DNA of 64,000 nucleotides from Larkinella bovis (GCF_042655385.1 NZ_JBHSMA010000001.1:310001-374000); one strand, 5' to 3'; positions 1-9,142 are shown, counted from the stretch's first letter. Numbers and translations: made by a program. The notes: generated from the letters alone by a model not told the origin.

Positions 1-1460
1 CGACGGCACAGTCGGTTCAGCGGGCCAAGGAAGTAGGCGTTCGGAAGGTACTGGGCAGTAGCCGGAAAAGTTTGATTTTTCAATTTCTGAGCGAAACCGC
101 CCTGCTGACGCTGGTGGCCGTGGGAATCGCGATGGTGCTGGTCGACCCGATCCTTTCGGTCTTCCAATCCCTGACGCCCAACGGGCTGACGTTCGATTTG
201 TTCAGTTTGCCAACGCTGCTTTTCCTGGGATTGGTTGCGGTTATGACGGCTTTGCTGGCCGGTTTTTATCCTTCGCTGGTGCTGTCGTCGTATCGGCCGG
301 CCCTGACGCTGAAGGGACAGAGTGCGCTCGTGGGGGGTCAACGCGGGTATTTGCGCAAGGGGCTAATTATCTTCCAGTTTACGGTTTCGCTGGTCTTCAT
401 CATCGGAACGCTGATGGTGGAGCGGCAACTCGGTTACATCCGTAACAAGGACCTCGGTTTTTCGACCGCTGCCATTATTGAGGTGAAGTCGGGGCGGGCG
501 GGAAAAACCGAGGTGCTGGCCGAAAAAATCAAAACGCTTTCCGGGGTCGAACGGGTAGCGAAGCAGTGGTTTCCGCCGATGGGCATGAGTTACATGCTAA
601 CCAAAATGACGTATTACGGCAAAAAGGAAATGGAACTCGACGTGTCGGCGAAAGTGGGCGACGAAAATTTTATTCCTCTGTACGGGATTCGTTTGCTGGC
701 CGGCCGGAATTTCCAGCAAAGTGATTCACTGCGGGAACTGGTCATCAACGCGACGTTTGCCAAACGGCTCGGTTTCCAGAAACCGGCGGAGGCCTTGAAT
801 CAGTTTCTGGATTTTAACGGTAAGAAATACCCTATTGTCGGCGTAGTCGATGATTTCCACGAACAATCCTTCCATTCAAAAATTGATCCGACGTTTATCG
901 GCAATATGCCTCAGGCCCGTAACCTCGGGGTTAAGTTATCCGGCCAGTCGGTCGACGAGGTAAAAACGACCCTGGCCCGTATTGAGGAGCAGTGGAAAGC
1001 CGTACATCCCGACAAAAAATTCGAGTACGATTTTCTGGATGAACGGATTGCTAGTCTGTACGAAAAAGAGCAGAAAACCAGTCGGTTAGTCAAAATTGCC
1101 ACCGCGGTTGCCATCCTGGTTTCGTGCATGGGGCTGTTTGGACTGGCCACGTTCACCGCTGAGCAGCGCACCAAGGAAATCAGCATCCGGAAAGTGCTGG
1201 GCGCGTCGGTAGCCGGGATTGTCGCGCTGTTATCCAAAGATTTTCTGAAACTCGTTTTCGTCGCGCTGCTGCTGGCCGCGCCCATTGCCTGGTGGGCCAT
1301 GACCGAATGGCTGAAAGATTTTGCCTACAAAGTGGCCATCGAATGGTGGGTGTTCGCGCTGGCCGGTGGGCTGGCGGTTTTGATCGCCCTGCTGACCATC
1401 AGTTTCCAGAGTATTCGGGCGGCTTTGGCCAATCCGGTGAAGAGCCTGCGGATGGAGTAA
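1..1460 (+). CDS. ABC transporter permease, FtsX/MacB family (C-terminal part, cut by window edge)
   Basis: The reading frame is open from base 3, so this is the C-terminal part of a longer permease; related Spirosomaceae proteins are about 800 residues. The visible part begins inside the first FtsX domain (RAKEVGVRKVLGSS). Transmembrane segments follow, then a periplasmic MacB-type domain, then a second FtsX domain with three membrane segments near the end and a second copy of the motif (KEISIRKVLGASVAG). Such permeases work with a MacB-like ATPase in envelope export or mechanotransmission; the substrate cannot be told. An in-frame TTG at 72 is not the true start because homology continues upstream. 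A hairpin at 1489-1510 follows. Confidence 0.9.
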   Translation, partial: TAQSVQRAKEVGVRKVLGSSRKSLIFQFLSETALLTLVAVGIAMVLVDPILSVFQSLTPNGLTFDLFSLPTLLFLGLVAVMTALLAGFYPSLVLSSYRPALTLKGQSALVGGQRGYLRKGLIIFQFTVSLVFIIGTLMVERQLGYIRNKDLGFSTAAIIEVKSGRAGKTEVLAEKIKTLSGVERVAKQWFPPMGMSYMLTKMTYYGKKEMELDVSAKVGDENFIPLYGIRLLAGRNFQQSDSLRELVINATFAKRLGFQKPAEALNQFLDFNGKKYPIVGVVDDFHEQSFHSKIDPTFIGNMPQARNLGVKLSGQSVDEVKTTLARIEEQWKAVHPDKKFEYDFLDERIASLYEKEQKTSRLVKIATAVAILVSCMGLFGLATFTAEQRTKEISIRKVLGASVAGIVALLSKDFLKLVFVALLLAAPIAWWAMTEWLKDFAYKVAIEWWVFALAGGLAVLIALLTISFQSIRAALANPVKSLRME

Positions 1461-2069
1461 GGGCGTACGCAGCGTATATATGTAGCCGGACGGAATAAGT
1501 GGGTTCCGTCTGCAGGCTATTGACGGTAATCGTGCAGCCGTGAAGACGAAGTATTGTCAGACATCAACTTGTCGCTAAATAGAAGTGTGAGCGTATTGCT
1601 ATATGCATATTGGTAAGTCTGTTAATGTACACCTGTAAAGACTGTGTCCCGGGTTGGATCGTATCCCGCAGCCTGTATCGAGGTTAGTTCCTGCGTAGCC
1701 GTCTGACCCATGGATGAATCAATCAAATGGAAACAAATTGGGAAGGCGTTGAGAAAAAATGACGCTAAAGTTCGGTAAAACGTCGCTTGACGCGTTTACC
1801 GAGCCGATCGAATAACGCAGGATTAGTAGCTCACCTTCTCTTCATCTGTAAGACACTTTCCGGTCAGATGTAGCCAATCATTAAAAAGTAAATACAAAAA
1901 AGAGATAAATTATTTGGAAAAGAAATTTAAATATAGTTGTTTGTGAATACAAATAAAGTCTGGTAAATAACTGACAAATGAGTCTTGATATCTTTTGTAT
2001 GCCACACCTCCAGACGTATTTACGGTATGTAGAAGATGCCCTGATCAGCGACTCAATAAAGCAATCAAT
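1461..2069. other. Intergenic region, 609 bp, no convincing gene
   Basis: It holds the hairpin at 1489-1510 and a strongly AT-rich stretch at about 1870-1980 just before the FAD protein gene. I see no tRNA, no repeat and no ORF with family resemblance. A 22-codon ORF starting at 1710 is too short to support. A TTTTG run near 1992-1998 preceded by TAT resembles a -7 box with the wrong spacing. The AT-rich character fits an upstream promoter region or a recent insertion boundary. Confidence 0.5.
1489..1510 (+). terminator. Hairpin after the ABC permease gene
   Basis: GACGGAA at 1489-1495 pairs with TTCCGTC at 1504-1510 across an 8-base loop, and AGCC/GGCT flank the stem. It lies 29 bases after the stop codon. 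There is no clear T-tract, so it may be a 3' end hairpin rather than a classical intrinsic terminator. Confidence 0.45.
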
Positions 2070-3566
2070 ATGAAAAAAAACGATTTACATCATGTCGCCA
2101 TCATTGGTGCGGGTGCAATGGGAGTTGCAGCTTTTATCGCTTTAATACGCCATCAGGCTGCTAAGCGAATTACCCTGATTGATCCCAAATTGCCTGGTCA
2201 AGGTATAATTTATGACTGTACGGACCCCGAACTATTGTGCAACACTTCGGTAGATTTGATGGCGGTCTTACCTGTAGAATTTGACGATTTACTACACTAT
2301 TTATATGATCAAAATCAGCGCCATGTAATGCCTAGCAGCTTTATTCCTCGCTGTCAGGCAGGGACTTATGTGCAGGATCGTTTCAACTATTATTTAGAAT
2401 TAGCGGAAGGGTATGGTATTGAAGTGAAACAAGTCCGCGATCATGCGCTCCAGATCGTCCGCGATAATGACGGAAGTTACCGGATCGAAACGAATACGGA
2501 AAAGATCGTTCAGGTATCGGATGTTCTCGTCTGTAATGGGTATAGCCGGCCACGGATTCCCGAAACGCTTGAGCCCCACATTGCTGAACCCTCTATTTGT
2601 ATTTCTCCGTACCCGGAACGGAATTTGATCCAGAAAATGAGTCCCCATCATCGCATACTCATCCTGGGTTCAAAATTGTCGGCAGTGGATGCATCCTTAG
2701 TTCTTTGTCGAGACAATCATAAAGTTACGATGGTATCTCCTTCCGGAGAACTTCCCGCCGTGCGCAACCACCTTATTCGGAGTCCAAAGCACCTGGTTGA
2801 ATTCGCCAAATCCGCTGCTCTTGCCATTGATTATCAAAGTGATACTATTGAACAAAAGTTAATTGAGCTGGTCCTAAACACAATCGCGGAGGTTGCTCCA
2901 GGGCCCTTGAGCGAACAGATCGCTACGGAAAAGGATACGATTGCATTGCTGCGTAAGGAAATAGAGTTGGCCAAAATGAACAAGATTCATTGGGAGCATA
3001 CGGTTTTCGCCCTGGTTGGGGCCGTAAATCAGGCCATAAATCCTCAGGACTGGCAATTTGTCAAGAAAGTGAAGGAGCGTTATCAGGGCTTACTTTCCCG
3101 GTATGTAACGGCTATGCCAGTGGAGAATGCGCACAAACTCCTGCGGTATATGGAGGAAGGTTGCCTAAAGGTATGTGCCGGGGAGGTAGTCGGGATAGAA
3201 CGAAACGAAAGCCATTGGTTGGTCAGATGGCGCTCAGGTGAGGTAGATAGCTTCGACGCCATTGTTAGCGCAATTGGCTATTATTATCCCAGCTACCATG
3301 CTACCGCCAACACAATCACCTTGCATGATGAACCTCCCCGGTCGCTGAATAGCCCTGAATTAACGGAAGATTTCAGAGTCAAATTTCCGGGATCCAATGA
3401 ACCTGAACGTATTTGGTATACTGGTATTGCCGCTAACTTTGGCATGCCGGTTGTAAATGGCCTCTTTATTGGCGTGGATCTGGTCAATAAAATTGTACAG
3501 AAAATTGTCAAATTACAGGAACAACCTGAGAACACGGCGTCTGAAAGGCAGAAGTCCGCTACCTAG
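2070..3566 (+). CDS. FAD/NAD(P)-binding protein (NAD_binding_9-like)
   Basis: A 498-residue flavoprotein-like protein. The N-terminus has a dinucleotide-binding glycine motif (VAIIGAGAMG). A second motif (ILILGSKLSAVDAS) lies near residue 190, and VSAIGYYYP near residue 400 resembles the ATG-like motif of two-dinucleotide-binding flavoproteins. This fits the FAD-NAD(P)-binding family related to N-hydroxylases and disulfide oxidoreductases; the substrate is unknown. I start it at ATG 2070 because the glycine motif then begins about 10 residues in; an in-frame start at 1995 would add 25 unrelated residues. By eye the gene is AT-richer than its neighbours, with many TTA, ATA and ATT codons, which suggests horizontal acquisition. 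Confidence 0.75.
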   Translation: MKKNDLHHVAIIGAGAMGVAAFIALIRHQAAKRITLIDPKLPGQGIIYDCTDPELLCNTSVDLMAVLPVEFDDLLHYLYDQNQRHVMPSSFIPRCQAGTYVQDRFNYYLELAEGYGIEVKQVRDHALQIVRDNDGSYRIETNTEKIVQVSDVLVCNGYSRPRIPETLEPHIAEPSICISPYPERNLIQKMSPHHRILILGSKLSAVDASLVLCRDNHKVTMVSPSGELPAVRNHLIRSPKHLVEFAKSAALAIDYQSDTIEQKLIELVLNTIAEVAPGPLSEQIATEKDTIALLRKEIELAKMNKIHWEHTVFALVGAVNQAINPQDWQFVKKVKERYQGLLSRYVTAMPVENAHKLLRYMEEGCLKVCAGEVVGIERNESHWLVRWRSGEVDSFDAIVSAIGYYYPSYHATANTITLHDEPPRSLNSPELTEDFRVKFPGSNEPERIWYTGIAANFGMPVVNGLFIGVDLVNKIVQKIVKLQEQPENTASERQKSAT

Positions 3567-3644
3567 AACATCGTCCTATTCATTTTACGGTTCAGCAGGC
3601 TGGATTAAGAACCGCCGATTCATCCATCGCATGGCTAAAAAGTG

Positions 3645-3652
3645 TACTTTTG
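3645..3652 (+). promoter_or_regulatory. Predicted Bacteroidota -7 promoter box for the aminotransferase gene
   Basis: TACTTTTG matches TAnnTTTG exactly and is followed by CGGC, as often seen in this phylum. It ends 30 bases before the GTG chosen as start, which argues against the in-frame TTG at 3650 lying inside the box. No clear -33 TTG is visible. Confidence 0.55.
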
Positions 3653-3682
3653 CGGCTCAGATCATTTTTAATTCCAGTTCCA

Positions 3683-4840
3683 GTGATTATTCCAGTCGCT
3701 CATCGTGCCGGACAAACGCAGGAGTACTACTTTTCGGTCAAGCTGGCCGAGGTACGCAAACTCCTGGCTGCCGGACACGATGTGATTAACATGGGTATCG
3801 GAAATCCCGATATGATGCCGTCTGACAACACCATTCAGACGTTGTTTCAATCCGCTCAGCAGGCCAGCGCCCACGGGTATCAACCGTACAAAGGGACGCC
3901 CGGTTTACGCACGGCTATTGCCCGGTATTACGACCATACGTATCAGGTTTCCCTCGATCCCGAAACGGAGATTCTACCCCTGATGGGTTCCAAAGAAGGG
4001 ATTACGCACCTTTCCCTGACGTTTCTGAACGAGGGCGATGAGGTGCTGGTGCCCGAACTGGGCTATCCGGCCTACCGCGCCGTAAGCAAAATGATCGGGG
4101 CTACGGTGAACGAATATCCGCTGCTGGAAACCCAGGGCTGGCAACCGGATTGGGAGGCCATGGAAGGACTGGTTTCCGACCGGACGAAGATCATCTGGCT
4201 GAATTATCCGCACATGCCGACAGGGGCCCCGGCCACGCGGAAGCTGTTTGAAAAAGCCGTCCGGTTTGCTCATGACCACCGGATTCTGTTGTGCCACGAC
4301 AATCCGTATAGCCTCATCCTGAATAAAAAACCGCCCATTAGCCTGTTGGCCATCGACGGGGCGCGGGAGGTGGCGATTGAACTGAACTCGCTGAGCAAGT
4401 CGCACAATATGGCGGGCTGGCGCGTCGGCTGGATGGCCGCGGCCAAACCGTATGTCGATGCGGTTTTGTCGATCAAAAGCAACGTCGATTCGGGCATGTT
4501 CAAGCCCGTCATGGATGCGGCTGCCGAAGCCTTAACCAATTCGGATCGCTGGCACCGGGAGCGTAATGCGGTGTACGAAGGCCGTCTGGAAGCCGCCATG
4601 GCGTTTCTGGATGCGCTGGATTGCACGTACGCCGACGATCAGGAAGGAATGTTTTTCTGGGCCAAATTGCCCGAGTCCGTGCCCTCGGCCGACGCGCTGG
4701 TCGACGACTTACTGTATAACAAGCACATTTTTATCGCTCCCGGCTTTATCTTCGGTCCGAAAGGCAATCGGTACATCCGGTTGTCGCTCTGCATGCCGAA
4801 AGAGCGTATCCTGGAAGCGGTCCAACGAATTTCAAAATAA
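3683..4840 (+). CDS. PLP-dependent aminotransferase, class I/II
   Basis: A fold-type I aminotransferase of about 385 residues. It has the substrate-site segment NMGIGNPDMMPSD near the N-terminus, a NYPHMPTGAPA loop, a DNPYSLI segment and the PLP-lysine motif SLSKSHNMAGWRVGW. I choose GTG 3683 (protein begins MIIPVAHRAG) because a TAnnTTTG box ends just upstream. The next gene is tyrA, and in Bacteroidota an aminotransferase next to tyrA commonly serves aromatic amino acid synthesis, so transamination of phenylpyruvate or hydroxyphenylpyruvate is a reasonable guess. An aspartate- or succinyl-DAP-type enzyme is not excluded. Confidence 0.85.
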   Translation: MIIPVAHRAGQTQEYYFSVKLAEVRKLLAAGHDVINMGIGNPDMMPSDNTIQTLFQSAQQASAHGYQPYKGTPGLRTAIARYYDHTYQVSLDPETEILPLMGSKEGITHLSLTFLNEGDEVLVPELGYPAYRAVSKMIGATVNEYPLLETQGWQPDWEAMEGLVSDRTKIIWLNYPHMPTGAPATRKLFEKAVRFAHDHRILLCHDNPYSLILNKKPPISLLAIDGAREVAIELNSLSKSHNMAGWRVGWMAAAKPYVDAVLSIKSNVDSGMFKPVMDAAAEALTNSDRWHRERNAVYEGRLEAAMAFLDALDCTYADDQEGMFFWAKLPESVPSADALVDDLLYNKHIFIAPGFIFGPKGNRYIRLSLCMPKERILEAVQRISK

Positions 4841-4851
4841 CACCCCGATGA

Positions 4852-4907
4852 CCCTGATGCCCTCTGATTAACGCTGTGTTACAACTATTAATCAGAGTTA
4901 ATCAGGG
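4852..4907. repeat. Long inverted repeat between the aminotransferase gene and tyrA
   Basis: Two 20-base arms, 4852-4871 and 4888-4907, pair at 17 of 20 positions (CCCTGAT, 3-base internal mismatch, CTCTGATTAA) around a 16-base loop. More TCAGAG/ATCAG copies follow to 4927. There is no T-tract. It sits between two same-strand genes and ends 29 bases before the tyrA start, so it could be an attenuator, an mRNA processing or stability stem, or a protein-binding site. Confidence 0.75.
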
Positions 4908-4936
4908 AGTATCAGAGGTCATCAGAGAATTATAGC

Positions 4937-5794
4937 ATGGTCATTTCGATTGTAGGTGTGGGTTTGCTGGGCGGGTCGTTTGCCCTGGCGGTTCGGGAGA
5001 AATACCCGAAGGCGAAATTTATTGGCGTTGACGCTTCGCCCGTGCACGGGCAACTGGCCCTGGCCAAGGGCATCGTCGATGAAATGAAACCGCTGGACGA
5101 AGCGGTGGCGATGAGCACGCTGGTGGTGCTGGCCACCCCCGTCAACACCATCCTGGAACTGCTGCCGAAAGTCATGGATGAGTTGCCGGAAGGCGCAACG
5201 GTGACGGATTTGGGATCAACCAAGGCGTTAATCTGCCAATTGGCGGATAGCCACCCGAAACGTTCCCAGTTTGTAGCCGTTCACCCGATGGCCGGAACCG
5301 AGAATTCCGGACCGGGGGCGGCATTCCGGGAGTTGCTGCCGGGCAAAAACCTGATCGTTTGCGATCGGGAGAAAAGCGCTCCCGACAGCCTGAAACTGGT
5401 CGAAGCACTCTTCAGCGACATCGGCATGAAGCTCTTCTACATGAACCCGCAGGAGCACGATCTGCACTTGGCCTACGTCTCGCACCTGAGTCACATCAGT
5501 GCGTTTGCGCTGGGACTGACGGTTTTAGAGAAAGAAAAAGACGAGCAGGCCATTTTCGATATGGCCAGTACCGGTTTTAGTTCGACCGTCCGGCTGGCGA
5601 AAAGTTCCCCGCAGATGTGGGCACCAATTTTCGACCAGAACCGCACGAATGTTTCGAAGGCCCTGGCCGACTACATTGAATTTTTGCAGCAGTTTAAAAT
5701 TCTGATCGACGAGCAAAAGGTAAAGGATTCCTCCGAATTCATGACCCGGGCCAACCAGATTCGGCGGGTGCTGGAAGGCATCGACCGGAAATAA
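4937..5794 (+). CDS. tyrA: Prephenate dehydrogenase
   Basis: A 285-residue protein with the N-terminal NAD-binding motif VGVGLLGGSFALAV and conserved TyrA segments: VTDLGSTKALIC, VAVHPMAGTENSGPGAA and YVSHLSHISAFAL, the last holding catalytic-region histidines. The family oxidatively decarboxylates prephenate to 4-hydroxyphenylpyruvate in tyrosine synthesis. It follows an aminotransferase on the same strand, separated by the inverted repeat at 4852-4907. There is no fused chorismate mutase or ACT domain, so this is the monofunctional form. It converges on the GTPase gene with a 7-base gap and no hairpin. Confidence 0.92.
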   Translation: MVISIVGVGLLGGSFALAVREKYPKAKFIGVDASPVHGQLALAKGIVDEMKPLDEAVAMSTLVVLATPVNTILELLPKVMDELPEGATVTDLGSTKALICQLADSHPKRSQFVAVHPMAGTENSGPGAAFRELLPGKNLIVCDREKSAPDSLKLVEALFSDIGMKLFYMNPQEHDLHLAYVSHLSHISAFALGLTVLEKEKDEQAIFDMASTGFSSTVRLAKSSPQMWAPIFDQNRTNVSKALADYIEFLQQFKILIDEQKVKDSSEFMTRANQIRRVLEGIDRK

Positions 5795-5801
5795 AACCGG
5801 C

Positions 5802-7058
5802 TCAGGGCGTCGCTTTGGAGGTTTCGCGCTCAGACTTGAAAATCTGCCGGGCGCGTTCGATGCCGGCGTTCTGGATGAAATACGCAATGGCGGCTTTGCC
5901 AATGCCCAGGGTCGCGGAGGAAGCAATGCCGGCGGAGATCACGCTTCCACCGCCCGGAAACAGAAATTTGATGGAGGCCCGGGCCACTTCCCGCAGCACC
6001 AGCCCGGCACCGATCGTAGCCCCGATGGCCGTTAGAAACTCCCGGGCGGTTTCCTGGCTCAATTGCCGCCCGGCCACGTAGCCGATGGCCGAAATCAGGG
6101 CGATTTGCAAACCCGTGATCGGAACAATGTCGCCGAACGGAATCGGAACGGCGGCAATGCCCCCACAAATGGCCGCCACCACCTGCGTCAGCCGGTTGGC
6201 CAGCGACTCCTGCAAACTCCGAAGCTGGCTGAGTCGGGCAAACGCCAGCTTTCCTTCCCTGGGTATTTCGTTGAAAATATAGTCGAGCAGTGTATCAATC
6301 CGCCAGCGTTCGTCGGAGCGCCGGATGTCGTTCTTCCAGGACTGGTACGACGAAACGCCCAAAACCGTGATCAGCGAATCGTTCAGGTACGGATCGGCTT
6401 CGAATTTGGCTTTCAGGTGGTTTTCAATGACGGCCACCCGATCGAGCTTCTCCTGTAACTCATCGGGGTCTTCGTCGGCTGGCTGGTGCAAGCGGACGTT
6501 TTTGGGCTCGAGGGTGTCGCAGTGGGTCGCCACCACCATGATCGGGGGGCGGTACGTATGGATTTTTTCGACGGTTTGGCCGATTAGTTTCAGGGCTTCC
6601 AGATCCGGGTCGATGCCCGCATCCGCTTCGGTAGCTTTGATCAGAAACAGAATGATGTCCGGCGCTTTCTCCTTCAGGGCCGCCAGAATCGATTCGATGG
6701 GGGAAGTGGCCGAATCGGCTTCACGGGGGCTGGAGCCTTCCTGCAAACCGCGCGTATCCAGCAGCTCGATCGTGCCCAGTTCCCCGGAATACGACCACCA
6801 GGTGGCCTCCCCGGTTTGCGCTTTTTCGTGACCCACCTCGGCCACTTTCTGGCCAAAAATGGCATTGATCAGTGACGATTTTCCGCTCCCGCGCCGACCG
6901 ACCAGGGCAAAGCGGGGAGGCCGGGTATCAACCAGCAACTGGCGAAATTCGCGCAACTGCTGACGAACCTCCTTCGCGACCGATTCCGGCACGCGTTCCA
7001 GTAACCCTTCCAGTTTCTGGAGCACGTCACTGAGTTGGGATTGCAGGGGTTGACTCAT
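5802..7058 (-). CDS. Era-like GTPase with C-terminal DUF697 domain
   Basis: A 418-residue protein. After a helical N-terminus the G domain begins near residue 50, with G1 GRRGSGKSS (about 54-62), G3 DTRGL (about 100) and ATHCD (about 176-180) in the G4 place, a variant of NKxD. The last 130 residues contain hydrophobic segments (IAAVPIPFGDIVPITGLQI) typical of DUF697, which associates with membranes in YcjF-type proteins. Role unknown; a membrane-linked regulatory GTPase is likely. It stands alone on the minus strand. Confidence 0.8.
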   Translation of the reverse strand: MSQPLQSQLSDVLQKLEGLLERVPESVAKEVRQQLREFRQLLVDTRPPRFALVGRRGSGKSSLINAIFGQKVAEVGHEKAQTGEATWWSYSGELGTIELLDTRGLQEGSSPREADSATSPIESILAALKEKAPDIILFLIKATEADAGIDPDLEALKLIGQTVEKIHTYRPPIMVVATHCDTLEPKNVRLHQPADEDPDELQEKLDRVAVIENHLKAKFEADPYLNDSLITVLGVSSYQSWKNDIRRSDERWRIDTLLDYIFNEIPREGKLAFARLSQLRSLQESLANRLTQVVAAICGGIAAVPIPFGDIVPITGLQIALISAIGYVAGRQLSQETAREFLTAIGATIGAGLVLREVARASIKFLFPGGGSVISAGIASSATLGIGKAAIAYFIQNAGIERARQIFKSERETSKATP

Positions 7059-7238
7059 CGGGCTTGGGGTTTTATGTGGTCAAGTATAGGGAAATAACGA
7101 CTGAAATGTTCTCGGAATTTCCATTATCGGTTAAAACCCGGTACCGAACTGCGGTTTTTTGATGTGATGAGTACATCATTTCCAACGGTTTATACTCAAA
7201 TGGGGTCTGCCAATCTGACGACCAAACCCCCATCTTTT

Positions 7239-8012
7239 ATGAAAAACCGCTTACTTCTTTTATTCTCTGCTTTGTTCTGGCTGGCCTGCCAGAAAGACGC
7301 TTCGGAGTTCGGGGTCGAACCCGGTGGCAATACCTACAATGATGAAGCCTCTCCGGCCCGGAAAGTATTCTGTGGAACCGGAAATTGCGAGGTGCCGATC
7401 AACTACGAGCAGTATACCTACAACAAGGAGGGCAAACCCACCCGGATTGAAACCTGGGGACGGGTTTCGGCGGACAGACTGGAAATGCAGGCGTATAGCG
7501 AACTGATATACAACAAACACGGCAACCTGGTTGGAAAGATTCGGTACGGAAAGTACGGGAGCAACGGGGATTGGGTGGCCTATGACGAAACCGAATACGA
7601 GTATGCCAACGGCGTGCTGAAAGCCGAGCGGAATTATTTTAACCAGCGCAACCCGGAGCAACGCGTGCTGACCGGGTCGGTGGAATACGAGTTTAAAGAG
7701 GGCCGGAAAGTAGGGCAGAAGTGGCTGGATGCCAATGGGAACGCAAGCTACCGGGTCGAGTACGAATACAAAGGGGAGGTGCTGACCCGCGAAACCTGGT
7801 ATTCCAACACGAATAAAGTCATGCGGTATTTTTCGCATTCCTTCGCCGGAAACCGCCGGCACATTAGCGAGCATATGCCAAACCACTCGGAGCTGATTGC
7901 GCTGGTGGAAAAAACGTACGACAAAAAAGGACGGCTGTCTACGGAAGAAACCAAAGTGAATAATCCGCTTCTATGCGCAATGATCGCCGGAGTCGTCCGC
8001 TACGAATATTGA
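7239..8012 (+). CDS. Lipoprotein with YD-like repeats, unknown function
   Basis: A 257-residue predicted lipoprotein. MKNRLLLLFSALFWLAC is a signal peptide ending in a lipobox, with Cys17 as the acylation site. The body has aromatic repeats of the type EYEYANG, EYEFKEG and EYEYKGE, spaced about 30-40 residues, resembling the YD/RHS-like beta strands found in many secreted Bacteroidota proteins. The in-frame ATG at 7164 would place 25 residues ahead of the signal peptide, so I choose 7239. No partner gene; a strong terminator follows at 8036-8063. Confidence 0.75.
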   Translation: MKNRLLLLFSALFWLACQKDASEFGVEPGGNTYNDEASPARKVFCGTGNCEVPINYEQYTYNKEGKPTRIETWGRVSADRLEMQAYSELIYNKHGNLVGKIRYGKYGSNGDWVAYDETEYEYANGVLKAERNYFNQRNPEQRVLTGSVEYEFKEGRKVGQKWLDANGNASYRVEYEYKGEVLTRETWYSNTNKVMRYFSHSFAGNRRHISEHMPNHSELIALVEKTYDKKGRLSTEETKVNNPLLCAMIAGVVRYEY

Positions 8013-8035
8013 TAATAGGGTTATGAAACCGGAAA

Positions 8036-8063
8036 GGCAGTCCGATTCGGACTGCCTTTTTTT
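8036..8063. terminator. Bidirectional intrinsic terminator
   Basis: GGCAGTCCGA (8036-8045) and TCGGACTGCC (8047-8056) form a perfect 10-bp stem with one unpaired base, preceded by AAA and followed by seven T residues. It lies between convergent genes ending at 8012 and 8072. Confidence 0.9.
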
Positions 8064-8071
8064 ATGAAAAG

Positions 8072-8491
8072 TCAGAATCGGTACGAAAACCGCATCGTGT
8101 CGTACGAAATTTCGATGGGTTCATTGGAGCGTAGCACCTCCTGATTCAGGATCTGGATTCGGTTGGTGGCGGCATTGTACTGGTAATCTTCATTGGATTT
8201 GAGAGCCGTATGGCCGACCACAATGGCGATGGTTTTTTCGTTAATGCCCGGAGGAAGCAAAATTTCGATTTTGAGCGTTTCATTCCCGCCCGGTTGTCCC
8301 GGGTTTTGAACAATGAGCGTATGAAAACGCGGGGACGGACGCAGGGCTGGCCGGCTATTCGGCGACCCCATGCGAACGCCATACCGAGGCCCTGCTGGAA
8401 TGGAATCCAGGCGGGTCGTGGGTGTTGGTAAAACCGTCGCCGAGGTGCTGAACGAACTCACGACAAAAGAAAGAAGGACGATGAATTTCAT
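8072..8491 (-). CDS. Small secreted protein, unknown function
   Basis: A 139-residue protein with an N-terminal signal peptide (MKFIVLLSFVVSSFSTSA) and a proline-rich segment after it. The rest is probably beta-rich (TLKIEILLPPGINEKTIAIVVG ends the middle part; IEISYDTMRFSYRF is the C-terminus). I recognise no family. The start at 8491 places the signal peptide first; a longer form from 8539 would add 16 charged residues. A TTAGTC/GACTAA palindrome at 8603-8617 lies upstream. Confidence 0.6.
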   Translation of the reverse strand: MKFIVLLSFVVSSFSTSATVLPTPTTRLDSIPAGPRYGVRMGSPNSRPALRPSPRFHTLIVQNPGQPGGNETLKIEILLPPGINEKTIAIVVGHTALKSNEDYQYNAATNRIQILNQEVLRSNEPIEISYDTMRFSYRF

Positions 8492-8602
8492 GATCCGCCG
8501 GGGGAAAGTGTCTTGATAGACAACGCGTTTATTCTTCATTTCTGCTGTAAACCCGCGACTATTTTGACATAAAGGACATCTTCTTTGTCTGGAAATGCGG
8601 GA

Positions 8603-8617
8603 TTAGTCAAAGACTAA
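8603..8617. promoter_or_regulatory. Small palindrome upstream of divergent genes
   Basis: TTAGTC-AAA-GACTAA is a perfect 6-bp inverted repeat with a 3-base spacer in the gap between divergent genes starting at 8491 (minus) and 8798 (plus). CAAAGACTA inside it is also a -7-like box for the minus strand with one extra base. It may be an operator; this is inference. Confidence 0.3.
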
Positions 8618-8797
8618 CCAAAATCGGGCCGGTTTTGAGGGTTGTCGTATTTTTAAGGGAGAAAGGGAGAGAAGAGCAGGCGAACCGGATCGGTTTTGGG
8701 TAAAAAATCTCTTGGATTAATTAAAAATGACCCCGGAAAATGACAAGTAATGCCCATTCGTCGTACATTGTGCGCATTCATCATTCCTTGCACTCCA

Positions 8798-9142
8798 ATG
8801 ACGCACGCAAACAATGCCGACCAGCTGCTGGACATTACCCTACGGGAACTGAGCACCGATCCGGGCCATCTTCAGCCAATGGCGAATAGTTTTATTGATC
8901 AGTGGGTTCGCGCACTGGGCTCGGGCCACCTCGTACTGGATGATATTTCGGATGAACTGGAACAATTGAAAGCCGCGCTGGCCGCGGGAAAAAGCCTGCA
9001 GATTGCCGAGTCGCTTCACTCGCTTGCCAAACTGACCCGTAAGAGTCTGGAGGGGGCCGACGAGTCACTCAAAGAAAAACTTCAGGAGTTGGCAACAACG
9101 CTGGATGCGGTTTCGACCGGCCTGGGAAGAAAAGGAAAGTGA
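8798..9142 (+). CDS. Small helical protein, unknown function
   Basis: A 114-residue acidic, mostly alpha-helical protein beginning MTHANNADQLLDITLREL and ending in a basic tail (GLGRKGK). The heptad-like Leu/Ala spacing (DELEQLKAALAAGKSLQIAESL) suggests a helical bundle or coiled coil. There is no signal peptide. I choose ATG 8798; an in-frame ATG at 8750 adds 16 unlikely residues. No family recognised. A 17-bp inverted repeat follows the gene. Confidence 0.55.
   Translation: MTHANNADQLLDITLRELSTDPGHLQPMANSFIDQWVRALGSGHLVLDDISDELEQLKAALAAGKSLQIAESLHSLAKLTRKSLEGADESLKEKLQELATTLDAVSTGLGRKGK

Noticed and set aside
1710..1778. Short ORF MDESIKWKQIGKALRK in the gap after the ABC permease
   Set aside because: Only 22 codons, no ribosome site or family match; cannot be told from chance.
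7260..7886. 208-codon minus-strand ORF over the lipoprotein gene
   Set aside because: The plus-strand frame has a proper lipobox signal and YD-like repeats, so this is a shadow.
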